Positions 53,944 through 62,284 of a stretch of DNA of 64,000 nt are shown piece after piece (the first letter of the stretch is position 1; each line of letters opens with the position of its first letter). Location: NCBI RefSeq assembly GCF_900215295.1, contig NZ_OCMF01000003.1:350247-414246 (forward strand), in the 5' to 3' direction. Source of the stretch: Salinimicrobium sediminis (GTDB lineage Bacteria; Bacteroidota; Bacteroidia; Flavobacteriales; Flavobacteriaceae). The notes under the pieces are model-generated. The model was not told the DNA's origin, did no database searches, and saw nothing but the letters and a program-made list of their open reading frames with translations. The translations under genes were made by a program, and so were the position numbers.

Positions 53944-54321
53944 ATGAGATCTCTTTTTAACAGGTTTAAGAATTGGGTGAAGCGATTAAAGAGGGATCTA
54001 AATGCGCTGCGAATTGCCATGATCGAAAATCTGGTGCCCTGGTATGTCAAGATCCTGATCATTGTAACCGTTGGCTATGCTTTAAGTCCCATCGATCTCA
54101 TCCCCGACTTTATTCCGATCCTGGGGCTCCTGGATGACCTCCTTATCGTCCCTTTGCTTATTTATCTCACCATAAAGCTCATTCCTAAAGAGACCATGGA
54201 ACATTGCCGGGAACTGGCTGCCACAAGAGAGCTGCCTCAAAAGAAGAGCTGGATAGTTGGCGGGATCATCATTGGCATCTGGGTTTCCCTGGCAGCATGG
54301 GCAGCCATGAAATATTGGTAG
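53944..54321 (+). CDS. YkvA/DUF1232 family membrane protein
   Basis: 125 aa. The DUF1232 core is VGYALSPIDLIPDFIPILG followed by LLDDLLIVPLLIYLTIKLIP (about residues 40-79), the diagnostic L-S-P-I-D-x-I-P-D motif. A second membrane helix lies at the C terminus (IVGGIIIGIWVSLAAWAA). Function unknown. It is the last gene before the AT-rich cassette-like island. Confidence 0.88.
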   Translation: MRSLFNRFKNWVKRLKRDLNALRIAMIENLVPWYVKILIIVTVGYALSPIDLIPDFIPILGLLDDLLIVPLLIYLTIKLIPKETMEHCRELAATRELPQKKSWIVGGIIIGIWVSLAAWAAMKYW

Positions 54322-54440
54322 GTTAGGCAGATAGTGAGGCTTCTCTCTCCGTCCATTACGGTTTCCCGCAATTTTCTTTAACAAAATTTTAATAGCTTTA
54401 CTGAACCTGCAGTAAAATTGTATTTATCCCTGGTAAACTG

Positions 54441-54484
54441 GTTATAATGAATAGTTTTTATTGTGGTAAAAGACGTTGTAGGCA
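54441..54484 (+). repeat. Cassette-type site 0 (3' half and boundary)
   Basis: AGTTTTTAT at 54453-54461 and ACGTTGTAGGCA ending at 54484 match the right arm of site 1 (AGTTTTTAT ... GACGTT). The terminal GTTGTAGGCA (54475-54484) is the exact reverse complement of TGCCTACAAC at 54849-54858, on the other side of the next gene. The left arm is short or eroded (TTATAATGAATAG). Confidence 0.55.
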
Positions 54485-54507
54485 ATTTACACTAACTAAC
54501 AGAAATT

Positions 54508-54842
54508 ATGAGAAAACTCTTTTTTTTAATCGTTCTATTGTAGTAATAACATCTTGTGGAAGAGACGATGAGAAACTGTCCATTACTAATTTTAATGAGA
54601 GTAGAACTATAAAGTTAGAACCTTATAAATGGTATCCTTATGCAATGATTAATATTAGAGTCAAAGGATATGTAGATGATACAATAAAAATTAAGCGTGG
54701 AGCCCCTTTTTATGACATTAATTTAGTTGGACAACTGGATACAGTCAGACAAATGGAATATTACGGCGAGGGTCCCGTAGAATTCACTTTTGATCCATAT
54801 AGAGCTACAAAAGGTAATTTGGAAATTATTATAGAACTTTAA
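54508..54842 (+). pseudogene. Small lipoprotein gene with a frameshift in its signal peptide
   Basis: ATG at 54508 reads MRKLFFLIVLL and then stops (TAG at 54541). The downstream frame continues VVITSCGRDDEKLSITNFNE to the stop at 54840. Restoring one base near 54539 gives MRKLFFLIVLLVVITSCG, a perfect lipoprotein signal with its cysteine. The body frame has no usable start of its own except one at 54447 inside the flanking repeat. The body is about 100 residues, beta-rich and not recognised. The eight-T run at 54520-54527 is another possible slippage point. Lost gene, slippage-controlled gene, or sequencing error. Confidence 0.65.
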
Positions 54843-54848
54843 TAAAAC

Positions 54849-54984
54849 TGCCTACAACAGCATATAAAAACAATGCTCAAACCTGTCTTGAATCGAAATT
54901 CCCTGCTCGCTTGCTTAGCGGATTGTCCTACGGACAATCACGCTCGCCAGCTCGCACAGTTTTTATACGAGACGTTACCAGCAA
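54849..54984 (+). repeat. Cassette-type site 1 (attC-like imperfect palindrome)
   Basis: Left arm: AAC AGCA TATAAAAAC AATGC (from 54856). Right arm, read as reverse complement: AAC GTCTCG TATAAAAAC TGTGC, ending GACGTTACCAGC at 54982. An inner hairpin GATTGTCC/GGACAATC (54921-54939) lies between. The word TTGAATCGAAA is at 54888-54898. The whole 135 bp is about 80 percent like site 3. The right end GTTACCAGC is the exact reverse complement of GCTGGTAAC after the TrlF gene. Confidence 0.75.
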
Positions 54985-55002
54985 GCAAAAAACACAACAT
55001 AA

Positions 55003-57804
55003 ATGACAGATTTAAATTACAAAGGAAGTAGATGGTTTAAATGTGATTTACATCTACACATAACTGCGAGTAAGTGTTTTGAAGACCAAACTGTAACCGC
55101 TCAACAATGGGTTGACAGAGCTATTGAGCAAGGTTTGAATTGTGTTGCTGTTACTGACCATAATACAGGAGCAAGTATTGATGAAATAAAAGAAGCTGCG
55201 AAAAACACAACATTGACAATCTTTCCAGGGGTTGAAATAACTTGTGATGCAAGTAAGGTTCATTTACTTATAATTTTTGACACAACTAAAACTACTGCGG
55301 ACATAAGAGATTTTCTTGTTAGAGCGAATATCAAAGCGGAAGATTTTGGGAAACAAGAGGCGGCAACCATTTCTAGTATTTTTGAAATATCCGAATTAGC
55401 TATAAAAGATGGAGCATTAGTAATTCCAGCACATATTGACGAATACAACGGACTTGGCTCAGTAAGTGTTGGAAATTTAAAAAAATTATATGCCGAATAT
55501 GAGATAAATGCGGTTCAAGTAGTTCATAAGGAATTTTTAGACCCTTCTTTACAAACGACAGGTAATGTAGATTTGAAAGCAAAGTTGAACGATTATTATA
55601 ATAATCCAACACCTTCAATCGAAGATTCAACGATTAAAGAATGGTACACTTCTGTAAAATACGCCTTAGAATCTAAAAAAGCTATTGTAACTTTCTCCGA
55701 CAACCCACACGCACCAAAAAATTCTAAACACGGTTTAGATGGAATTGGAACTAGGTTTACTTGGATTAAAATGGGAGCTACACCTTCACTTGAAGGTTTG
55801 AGACAAGCCTTTTTATTACCTGATTTCAGAATTAAGAATGATTTTAATTCTCCTAATTCGCCTTATAATCTTCCAGAATTGTGGATTAAATCTATTACGG
55901 TTTCTAATTCAACAATAACGGAAGACAACATACCTCTAAAAATAGATTTTAACCCACAATTAACTACAATTATTGGAGGTCGTGGTAGTGGAAAATCAAG
56001 TATTTTGAGATTTATTCGAGGCTTGTTTAATCGTACAAATGATTTAGCCGATTTAACAGAAATTCTTGAAGACCATAATCACTTTTATAAAAGTTTTGAT
56101 ACTAGAACTCAAAAAGGTGTTATCAAGAAAGACACTTCAGTTGAGATAGAGTTTATAAGAAATAGTATTATTTATAAAATAATAGCAAGCAATATTTCTA
56201 ATTCAGTTAATCAAACAATCATTATTCAGAAATACGATTCAGAAACAGATGATTGGATTTTGGAGGAAGCTGAATCATTTATTGACTTTTTTCAATATGA
56301 GCAATATTCTCAAAAACAGATATATGAAATAGCTCAAGAACCTAATTCATTAAGAGAGAGAATTGATAAATCTATATCTGGAATGGAATCTCTTGTAAAT
56401 GAGAGAGAAATAATCAAAAAAGAGTTTTTAGAGAAATCAGCTTCCATAAGAACAATAAGACAACAAATTTCAGGAAAAGGAAAACTACAAACTGAAATAA
56501 CGGATTTAGACGCTCGTATTAAATTATTACAACAAAGTGGTATAGCTTCATTGCTAACTTCAAAAAATATGTTCACAAGTCAAAAAAAGACTATTGATGA
56601 ATTTCTTCAAGAAGCCAAAAACAATGAGGATGAAATCGAAAATCTTTCGAATACTCTTAATGTAGAGGAAATTGATTTTACAAAATTTGACACAAAGTAT
56701 TCTGACGAAATTTCTCCATTAAGCAAAAATGTTGTTGATGGTTATGAAGAAGTCAGACGTGAAATTGAGGCTTTAAAGCAAAAAGCTGAGAAATTAAGAA
56801 CCGACTTTAAAACCTCATTGCTTTTAACAAATTGGAATAAAGATTTTGACCAAAATAATCTTGATTTCAACGCTAAAAAAATTGAATTAGAAGCTCAAGG
56901 AATTGATGACATTTCTAATTATGAAAAACTTTCAGAAGCTAAAAAAGCAAAAGAATTAGAGCTAGAAAAAATAATAACTATTGAACTAAGTCTAACAACT
57001 GAAATAGCTGAAAGAGAAAATCTACAAAATCAATTCTTGCAGAAGACTAAAGACATTACTTTCTTAAGAAGTAATTTTGTAGCTGACTTAATGCAAGATG
57101 ATAAAGTAAAAGTTTCAATTAAGCAATTTAGAAATAAAGCTGATTTTGTAAATAAAATTAGAGCTATTACTCAAAGATGGACTGGTTTCGAAACTGATAT
57201 TGATTCATTGGTTGACATTTGTTTTAATGGCATTGTTGAGAATAAAATTAAAGATGTTCGCGATATCTTTTTAAAAATTAAAAAAGAGGAAACTGTAACA
57301 AATGTTAGTGGGTACTTTGTGAATTTAGTAAAGGGAATGTCTGAATCTCAAATTGATGAAATTGAGTTACTAATTCCCGAAGATGAAATTGATATACAAT
57401 ACAAACCGTCGGGTTCATCTACATTTAAGCCATTATCTACAGCATCAGCAGGTCAAAAAACAACAGCGATTTTGACATTTATTCTTTCTCAAGGTAACAC
57501 GCCTCTTTTATTAGACCAACCAGAAGATGATTTAGATAATAGATTAGTTTATGAATTAATTGTTGATCGCTTAAAACAAGCTAAAGAAAATAGGCAAATC
57601 ATAGTAGTTACCCATAATGCAAATATTCCAGTAAATGGAGATGCTGAATATATTTTGTCAATGGATTCTGAAAGTAAGAATTTAGAAGTTCTATATTCTG
57701 GAACAGTTGAAGAACCGACCATTAAAAAAGAAATTTGTGACGTTATGGAAGGAAGTGAAAAAGCTTTTAATATGCGTTCGGAAAGGTATAAACATATTAA
57801 ATAG
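55003..57804 (+). CDS. TrlF family protein: PHP phosphoesterase fused to an SMC-like ATPase
   Basis: 933 aa. Residues 10-270 are a PHP domain with metal-binding motifs in order: CDLHLHITAS, VAVTDHNTGAS, FPGVEITCDA, LVIPAHIDEYNG and VTFSDNPHAP. Residues 300-930 are an SMC/Rad50-like ATPase: Walker A in IIGGRGSGKSSILRF (about 327-341), a long charged coiled coil (about 440-720), an ABC-type signature STASAGQKTTAILTF, Walker B in PLLLDQPEDDLDN and an H-loop in VVTHNANIPV. Similar PHP-ATPase proteins are thought to act on nucleic acids and are found among mobile and defence genes; that role is inference here. The gene is AT-rich compared with its neighbours and is flanked by sites 1 and 2. Confidence 0.88.
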   Translation: MTDLNYKGSRWFKCDLHLHITASKCFEDQTVTAQQWVDRAIEQGLNCVAVTDHNTGASIDEIKEAAKNTTLTIFPGVEITCDASKVHLLIIFDTTKTTADIRDFLVRANIKAEDFGKQEAATISSIFEISELAIKDGALVIPAHIDEYNGLGSVSVGNLKKLYAEYEINAVQVVHKEFLDPSLQTTGNVDLKAKLNDYYNNPTPSIEDSTIKEWYTSVKYALESKKAIVTFSDNPHAPKNSKHGLDGIGTRFTWIKMGATPSLEGLRQAFLLPDFRIKNDFNSPNSPYNLPELWIKSITVSNSTITEDNIPLKIDFNPQLTTIIGGRGSGKSSILRFIRGLFNRTNDLADLTEILEDHNHFYKSFDTRTQKGVIKKDTSVEIEFIRNSIIYKIIASNISNSVNQTIIIQKYDSETDDWILEEAESFIDFFQYEQYSQKQIYEIAQEPNSLRERIDKSISGMESLVNEREIIKKEFLEKSASIRTIRQQISGKGKLQTEITDLDARIKLLQQSGIASLLTSKNMFTSQKKTIDEFLQEAKNNEDEIENLSNTLNVEEIDFTKFDTKYSDEISPLSKNVVDGYEEVRREIEALKQKAEKLRTDFKTSLLLTNWNKDFDQNNLDFNAKKIELEAQGIDDISNYEKLSEAKKAKELELEKIITIELSLTTEIAERENLQNQFLQKTKDITFLRSNFVADLMQDDKVKVSIKQFRNKADFVNKIRAITQRWTGFETDIDSLVDICFNGIVENKIKDVRDIFLKIKKEETVTNVSGYFVNLVKGMSESQIDEIELLIPEDEIDIQYKPSGSSTFKPLSTASAGQKTTAILTFILSQGNTPLLLDQPEDDLDNRLVYELIVDRLKQAKENRQIIVVTHNANIPVNGDAEYILSMDSESKNLEVLYSGTVEEPTIKKEICDVMEGSEKAFNMRSERYKHIK

Positions 57805-57807
57805 CCA

Positions 57808-57940
57808 GCTGGTAACAATGTATATAAAAATAGGCGAAATAGTAATAAAATCAAAGGCTTTGACTCGAATCAAAGCTCTTGCTTAATCGAAAGTTTAGAG
57901 CTTCGTAACCGCCTACTTTTCATATACTAACCGTTGTAAC
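57808..57940 (+). repeat. Cassette-type site 2 (attC-like imperfect palindrome)
   Basis: Left arm starts GCTGGTAAC (57808-57816) and continues AATGTATATAAAAATAGGCG. The right arm, read as reverse complement, is AACGGTTAGTATATG then AAAAGTAGGCG, so the outer stem is about 20 bp with mismatches. An inner stem AAGCTCT/AGAGCTT flanks the shared word TTAATCGAAA (57883-57892). The interior differs from sites 1 and 3 except for that word and the arms. Confidence 0.7.
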
Positions 57941-57967
57941 ACATTAAACGAAAATCTCGTGAAAAGA

Positions 57968-58444
57968 ATGAATACCTATATAATTTTCGGAATTTTAGCA
58001 TTAGTTGGAGTAATTGCCTTCAGCATTTGGAATTCAAAACAGAATTCAAAAACACTTGAAACTTCTGGAATTCTGACTAAATCACGGAATAGTGAAATCC
58101 CACAAGAAAAACGGGATCTAAAACTCGTTGTTACATATGATTATGGAGAAAGAACAAAAGTAATATCTGAAAAAGCGACAGCGGAAATAATAAAAAGCAC
58201 GATGAAATCAATCAATTGGAATGAATTTCACATTGTGCAACTAGAAGACGAAAATAGTAGTGGTTATCAGGCTTTGGACGTTGGTGGAAGTTTAGGTGAT
58301 GATGGGTTAGCTTCTGGGCTTATGACAGACGACGAACATATTCTGTTAGTAGAGCCATTAGAAACTGTTGACGAAATGACTGAAATACTTCTTGACTTTT
58401 TGAAAGGAGAAGATGTTTGGCGGAATAAATATGAATATAAATAA
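57968..58444 (+). CDS. Small membrane-anchored protein, unknown function
   Basis: 158 aa from the ATG at 57968; a GTG at 57959 would add MKR. One N-terminal membrane helix (YIIFGILALVGVIAFSIW) is followed by a soluble acidic domain of about 110 residues with FHIVQLEDENSSGYQALDVG and DDEHILLVEPLETVDEMTEI. It resembles small immunity-type or orphan cassette proteins in size and style, but no family was recognised. AT-rich, between sites 2 and 3. Confidence 0.7.
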   Translation: MNTYIIFGILALVGVIAFSIWNSKQNSKTLETSGILTKSRNSEIPQEKRDLKLVVTYDYGERTKVISEKATAEIIKSTMKSINWNEFHIVQLEDENSSGYQALDVGGSLGDDGLASGLMTDDEHILLVEPLETVDEMTEILLDFLKGEDVWRNKYEYK

Positions 58445-58582
58445 CGCCCTATAACACTGTAAAAACAATGCTTAAACCGGTCCTTAATCGAAAGTCCGTG
58501 CTCGCTTGCAACTTTTGATTGTCCTGGGGACAATTACGCACGCCAGCTCGCACAATTTTTTTACTGGACGCTGGCAGCAAGT
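58445..58582 (+). repeat. Cassette-type site 3 (attC-like imperfect palindrome)
   Basis: Begins CGCCCTATAAC directly after the stop at 58444, then ACTGTAAAAACAATGC. The right arm ends TTTTTACTGGACGCTGGCAGC near 58577. The inner hairpin GATTGTCC/GGACAATT is at 58517-58535 and TTAATCGAAA at 58484-58493. It aligns with site 1 over its length. The expected GTT at its right boundary has become GCT, so the end may be decayed. Confidence 0.75.
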
Positions 58583-58781
58583 TGAAAAATTTATAACACG
58601 AATTTTCGCTGATGAAAATTTAGATTTAGGTTACATTATGGATGTTAACCAGGAAATGCTTAATGGATATGGTCATGAGGTTCAAACATTAAGATATTTG
58701 CTAAACACTTCAGAAATGAAGATTGATGGACAAAATTGGTTTGAATCAATTGATATCAATAAAGTACAGAAAAAAAATTAA
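58581..58781 (+). pseudogene. Truncated gene fragment after site 3
   Basis: The open frame runs straight out of the repeat with no start codon until an ATG at 58638. It encodes FADENLDLGYIMDVNQEML and then HEVQTLRYLLNTSEMKIDGQ, ending VQKKN. It reads like the C-terminal end of a soluble protein whose 5' part is missing. The family is not recognised. Confidence 0.45.
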
Positions 58782-59141
58782 CAGGATAGGGGATATATTT
58801 TTTGGAATTTTAAATGGATACAAACCAGAACTACCCTTTGCTGAATATTCTCCGTAAACTACATTTTTGACTACTTTTAAATTAAATTTTGTACGCCAGA
58901 TTCAAATTAGTGAATTGCAACTTGCTTTATTTGAAGCTGGTATGAATGCTAAACCTCTGTAAATTATAAGTAACCATTTAAATTAAACATGTGATCTCAA
59001 AAGAATTTGAGAATAATGTTTTGATGTTTATTTTTACAAGTTATGCTACTGAAAAATTTCATTTTCAGCCCTTAATGCAAAATTTAGACGATATTTTAAA
59101 TCTTATTGATCAGGAATTAGATTAAAAATAAAAAACAAATT
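58782..59141. other. 360-bp region of decayed coding remnants
   Basis: Short reading frames follow one another: FKLNFVRQIQISELQLALFE to a stop near 58961, and a 44-codon frame at 58991-59125 (GTG start, ISKEFENNVLMFIFTSYATE, ending NLIDQELD). Both look like pieces of eroded genes. Low GC continues through here. Confidence 0.4.
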
Positions 59142-59492
59142 ATGCTGACTCACATTCATCCAAAACTGCCTATGCGTGATAAAAAGCTAACGCGGGAATT
59201 TTACATTAGTAAATTAGGATTTAGAGAAATGGGAGATTATGAAGGATATCTAATGGTGCAAAAGGACCAAATTGAGATCCATTTTTTCGAATTCAGGGAG
59301 CTTGATCCCGAAGAAAATTATGGCCAGGTGTATATAAGAACTGATGATATTGATGAGTTTTACCAAAGCCTGCTGGATAATAATATCAGTATTCATCCCA
59401 ATGGACCATTGGAGATCAAACCCTGGGGACAGAAGGAATTTTCGATGCTCGACCCGGACAATAACCTGTTGACCTTTGGACAAAGTATATAA
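59142..59492 (+). CDS. VOC family (glyoxalase/bleomycin-resistance-like) protein
   Basis: 116 aa. One VOC fold with two beta-alpha-beta-beta-beta modules: KLPMRDKKLTREFYISKLGF and, in the second, GQVYIRTDDIDEFYQSLLDN, ending WGQKEFSMLDPDNNLLTFGQ. It is similar in length and in these motifs to bleomycin-binding proteins, but no resistance function is implied. It marks the downstream edge of the AT-rich island. Confidence 0.9.
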   Translation: MLTHIHPKLPMRDKKLTREFYISKLGFREMGDYEGYLMVQKDQIEIHFFEFRELDPEENYGQVYIRTDDIDEFYQSLLDNNISIHPNGPLEIKPWGQKEFSMLDPDNNLLTFGQSI

Positions 59493-59776
59493 TATTCAAA
59501 GTGAACTGTTCCTAATCCCAGACCAGGGGTACCAAAAAAAAATTCATGAAAAGCAGGTTGTTAGAAATGAACAATGGCTTATAAGCTATAAGTAAAGTGC
59601 TGTGAATAAAAATTTTAAATTTACAAATGGCTTTTTTTGAAATAATTTTTCCTACATTTATTTAAACCCGTTCCGCCGGAAAGTGATTTCTTCCCTACAC
59701 GCCACTTTCGTTACCCGGGATAGTTATTTTTTTTAAATATTTCATTCGTCTTTTGATCTCACTTAATCCACCAATT

Positions 59777-60625
59777 ATGCGGAAATCTCTCCTATTGCTT
59801 TGTTTGATTTTATTTTTTTCATGTTCTCCGGATAATGAAAACGATCCCGAGCCAACTCCGTCTGAAGCTAATCTCATTAAATCTCAGAAAATATATGCTT
59901 TTGGAGTCCTGGAAGAGGAGAACAACTACTACTACAATTCCGACGGGAAGATTTCAAAAATAGATATCAATTCGGTTTATCAGGGAATCGGAAGTTTTGA
60001 ATATTTCTATGATGCCAATGGCCGAATGGAGTCATTTACTTTAACACTGCTAAGCCCATTTGACGATCAAAGAGAGGAGATTACCACCTTGTTTTATGAA
60101 GGAGAAAAGATTGTGCGTACTTGCACAACCGTTTCTGTGACCAATGAAGATGGAACCTCAATGGATCCCACTGTAGATAAAGTAGAATACGAATATAATT
60201 CCCGCGGCCTGGTTACTAAGCTAATAAAATATGATCATGATTATCAGGCTAGCGCAACCTGTGAAAGCCTTGAGTATATTGAAAGCACGACGAACATGCA
60301 ATATGATTCCAATGGCAATTTTAGTCGTCTGGAGGATTCAGGGAATGTGTTTGGTTCAATATATCTTACATATACTTTCGATGATACGTTTAATCCCTTC
60401 AAAAACATTAAACCCGTCTCCTTTAGAAACATCTATAATTATTCTTCAGAAAACAATGTATTAATGGCAGAAGAATTTAATAGTAATACAAATGAGAAAG
60501 TGGGATATGTAGAATACAATTATGAGTTTAATGAAGACAAGTATCCGGTGAGTATAACTAAAAAATGGAGTACTGCTGATGATTTCATGTACCAGACTTA
60601 CACTTATGAATATACATACTACTAA
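59777..60625 (+). CDS. Lipoprotein with YD-repeat-like sequence
   Basis: 282 aa from the ATG at 59777, which gives a lipoprotein signal (MRKSLLLLCLILFFSC, Cys16); the longer frame from 59753 lacks it. After a short acidic linker there are repeated strands of the type YYNSDGKISKI, FYDANGRMESF, YEYNSRGLVTKL and YDSNGNFSRLE. These are like the YD/RHS-type repeat, suggesting a surface-exposed beta-rich protein. No toxin domain or RHS core cage is present. Confidence 0.85.
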   Translation: MRKSLLLLCLILFFSCSPDNENDPEPTPSEANLIKSQKIYAFGVLEEENNYYYNSDGKISKIDINSVYQGIGSFEYFYDANGRMESFTLTLLSPFDDQREEITTLFYEGEKIVRTCTTVSVTNEDGTSMDPTVDKVEYEYNSRGLVTKLIKYDHDYQASATCESLEYIESTTNMQYDSNGNFSRLEDSGNVFGSIYLTYTFDDTFNPFKNIKPVSFRNIYNYSSENNVLMAEEFNSNTNEKVGYVEYNYEFNEDKYPVSITKKWSTADDFMYQTYTYEYTYY

Positions 60626-60716
60626 ATCACATTAATGACTGTGAAAAAAATTGAATAAAAACGAAATTTAACCCTGTCGGAAATAACTTTTAAAGATTGG
60701 GAAAATACTGAAACAA

Positions 60717-61106
60717 ATGAAAACAAACCTAATACTAGTCTTATCGATTTTCCTTTTCGGAATTTCTCACGCCCAGGAGAATTGCCAAAATTTCAGAACC
60801 GGAAATTTTCAGAATATGGAAAACGGAATTTTAAAGGCGACAATCCAAAGAAATGACTCCATTCAGAGGGAACAGTACGGAGAAAAGGAAGTTAAACTCA
60901 GAATAGATTGGATTGATGAGTGTAGTTACCGGCTTAAATTTTTAGAAGGAAATGAAGCTTTTTGGAATTCAAGACCTAAAGGCATGTCTACACCCGATTT
61001 AATTGTTCGAATTATAGATGTAAACGGAAATAAGTCTATACAGGAATCAAAATTTGAAATAGATGGGGACTTTGTCTATAGAAGTGAAATAATTAAGGTG
61101 GAATAA
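60717..61106 (+). CDS. Small secreted protein, unknown function
   Basis: 129 aa with a signal peptide (MKTNLILVLSIFLFGISHAQ). The mature part begins ENCQNFRTGNFQ and contains KVKL-type strands (KEVKLRIDWIDECSYRLKFL). Two cysteines remain in the mature protein. It resembles small periplasmic proteins of Flavobacteriaceae, but no function can be given. A weakly site-like hairpin follows at 61113-61166. Confidence 0.75.
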   Translation: MKTNLILVLSIFLFGISHAQENCQNFRTGNFQNMENGILKATIQRNDSIQREQYGEKEVKLRIDWIDECSYRLKFLEGNEAFWNSRPKGMSTPDLIVRIIDVNGNKSIQESKFEIDGDFVYRSEIIKVE

Positions 61107-61176
61107 ACTATTAAAAACTAATCAAGGACCACGGCAGTTCGCACGGTCTTAATTGGAGACATTCACCAGCTTTGCA

Positions 61177-61758
61177 ATGCATATCACTAAGAAGAACTAT
61201 TTGAAAGGTAAGACAGTTTTCATTGTTTCTGTTGTTGTAATTATAGCAACTTTTTTAACTGTTTGGCTTACAGGAATAAATTACAACAGGGAAATAACTT
61301 CCAATCTTTATTTATCATTATCTATAATAGGCTTAATGTTATTCCTATTTATGACATATGGCCTGTACCGGGGAGTTGGATTAGAAGATAATTTTCCTAA
61401 ATATCAAGGCTACAAAAAAGGTGATTTCTTTAGTTACAATACGCCGGGAGCCTTTGAAACTCCGGACACTGAAGTTGGAGATGGAATTGCCGGTATACTC
61501 CTTTCAATACTTCTTTGGGTTGTAATGACAATTGCTTTAATATTATTAATCATATTGCTGGAAGCTTTATTCTGGTTCTCCCTTTTCATAATCATTATGA
61601 TGCTGTACTGGATATTTTTCCGGGCATTAAAACTGGTTTTCAATAAATCTGAGAATACAGTCGGCGACATATTTTCATCTATTTCATACTCACTTACGTA
61701 TACGGCTCTGTATCTGGGATGGATCTTCGGAATCGTTTACCTGACTGAATTATTCTAG
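61177..61758 (+). CDS. Multi-pass membrane protein, unknown function
   Basis: 193 aa from the ATG at 61177; an in-frame TTG at 61153 lies in a hairpin region and is less likely. Four to five hydrophobic segments surround a soluble loop (about residues 65-100, with FPKYQGYKKGDFFSYNTPGA). No family recognised. It is followed 8 bp later by a VOC gene. Confidence 0.7.
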   Translation: MHITKKNYLKGKTVFIVSVVVIIATFLTVWLTGINYNREITSNLYLSLSIIGLMLFLFMTYGLYRGVGLEDNFPKYQGYKKGDFFSYNTPGAFETPDTEVGDGIAGILLSILLWVVMTIALILLIILLEALFWFSLFIIIMMLYWIFFRALKLVFNKSENTVGDIFSSISYSLTYTALYLGWIFGIVYLTELF

Positions 61759-61766
61759 AAAAAGCC

Positions 61767-62246
61767 ATGGCGAAAAGTAAGTTAATAGAAATGAATAATG
61801 TAGGTGTTGTTGTGGCATCTCTCGACAATGCCATTGCCTTTTTTGAAGAGATAGGCCTCAACCTCGAAGGCAGGATGATGGTGGAAGGGGAGTGGGCAGG
61901 AAAAGTAACGGGACTGGAAGATCAGTCGGTTGAGATTGCCATGATGCTTACACCCGACGGGCACAGCCGGATTGAGCTTTCCCGGTTTCTCACGCCTCCC
62001 GTCATAGCAGACCACAGAACAGCTCCCGTAAATTCTCTTGGCTACCTGCGCATCATGTTCAGGGTAGACCGGCTTGACGAATTGCTGGCCAGGCTCAAAA
62101 AACATGGTGCCGAGGTTGTGGGGGAAGTAGTGAACTATCAAAACGTTTACAGGCTCTGCTACATCCGCGGAGTTGAGGGCCTGCTTATAGGCTTGGCCGA
62201 ACAACTCACTGAACAAACTACCCAAGACATTTTAGAAAGACCCTGA
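61767..62246 (+). CDS. VOC family protein
   Basis: 159 aa. The glyoxalase-like fold is seen from EMNNVGVVVASLDNAIAFFE to LGYLRIMFRVDRLDELLARL and YRLCYIRGVEGLLIGLAEQL. The glutamates and histidines that bind metal in this superfamily are at SRIELSRFL and DGHSRIEL. Substrate unknown. GC content is higher than in the upstream genes. Confidence 0.9.
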   Translation: MAKSKLIEMNNVGVVVASLDNAIAFFEEIGLNLEGRMMVEGEWAGKVTGLEDQSVEIAMMLTPDGHSRIELSRFLTPPVIADHRTAPVNSLGYLRIMFRVDRLDELLARLKKHGAEVVGEVVNYQNVYRLCYIRGVEGLLIGLAEQLTEQTTQDILERP

Positions 62247-62284
62247 TGCCTGTTTTGCGGGCAAAATTTAAATAATTCCCCTAA

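Noticed and set aside
54447..54507. In-frame ATG at 54447 as the start of the 131-codon frame
   Set aside because: It lies inside the flanking cassette-type site and gives a polar N terminus; the signal peptide from 54508 in another frame explains the gene better.
58506..58580. Start of a 91-aa ORF inside site 3
   Set aside because: The first 25 codons are the repeat itself; only the part after it can be a gene fragment.
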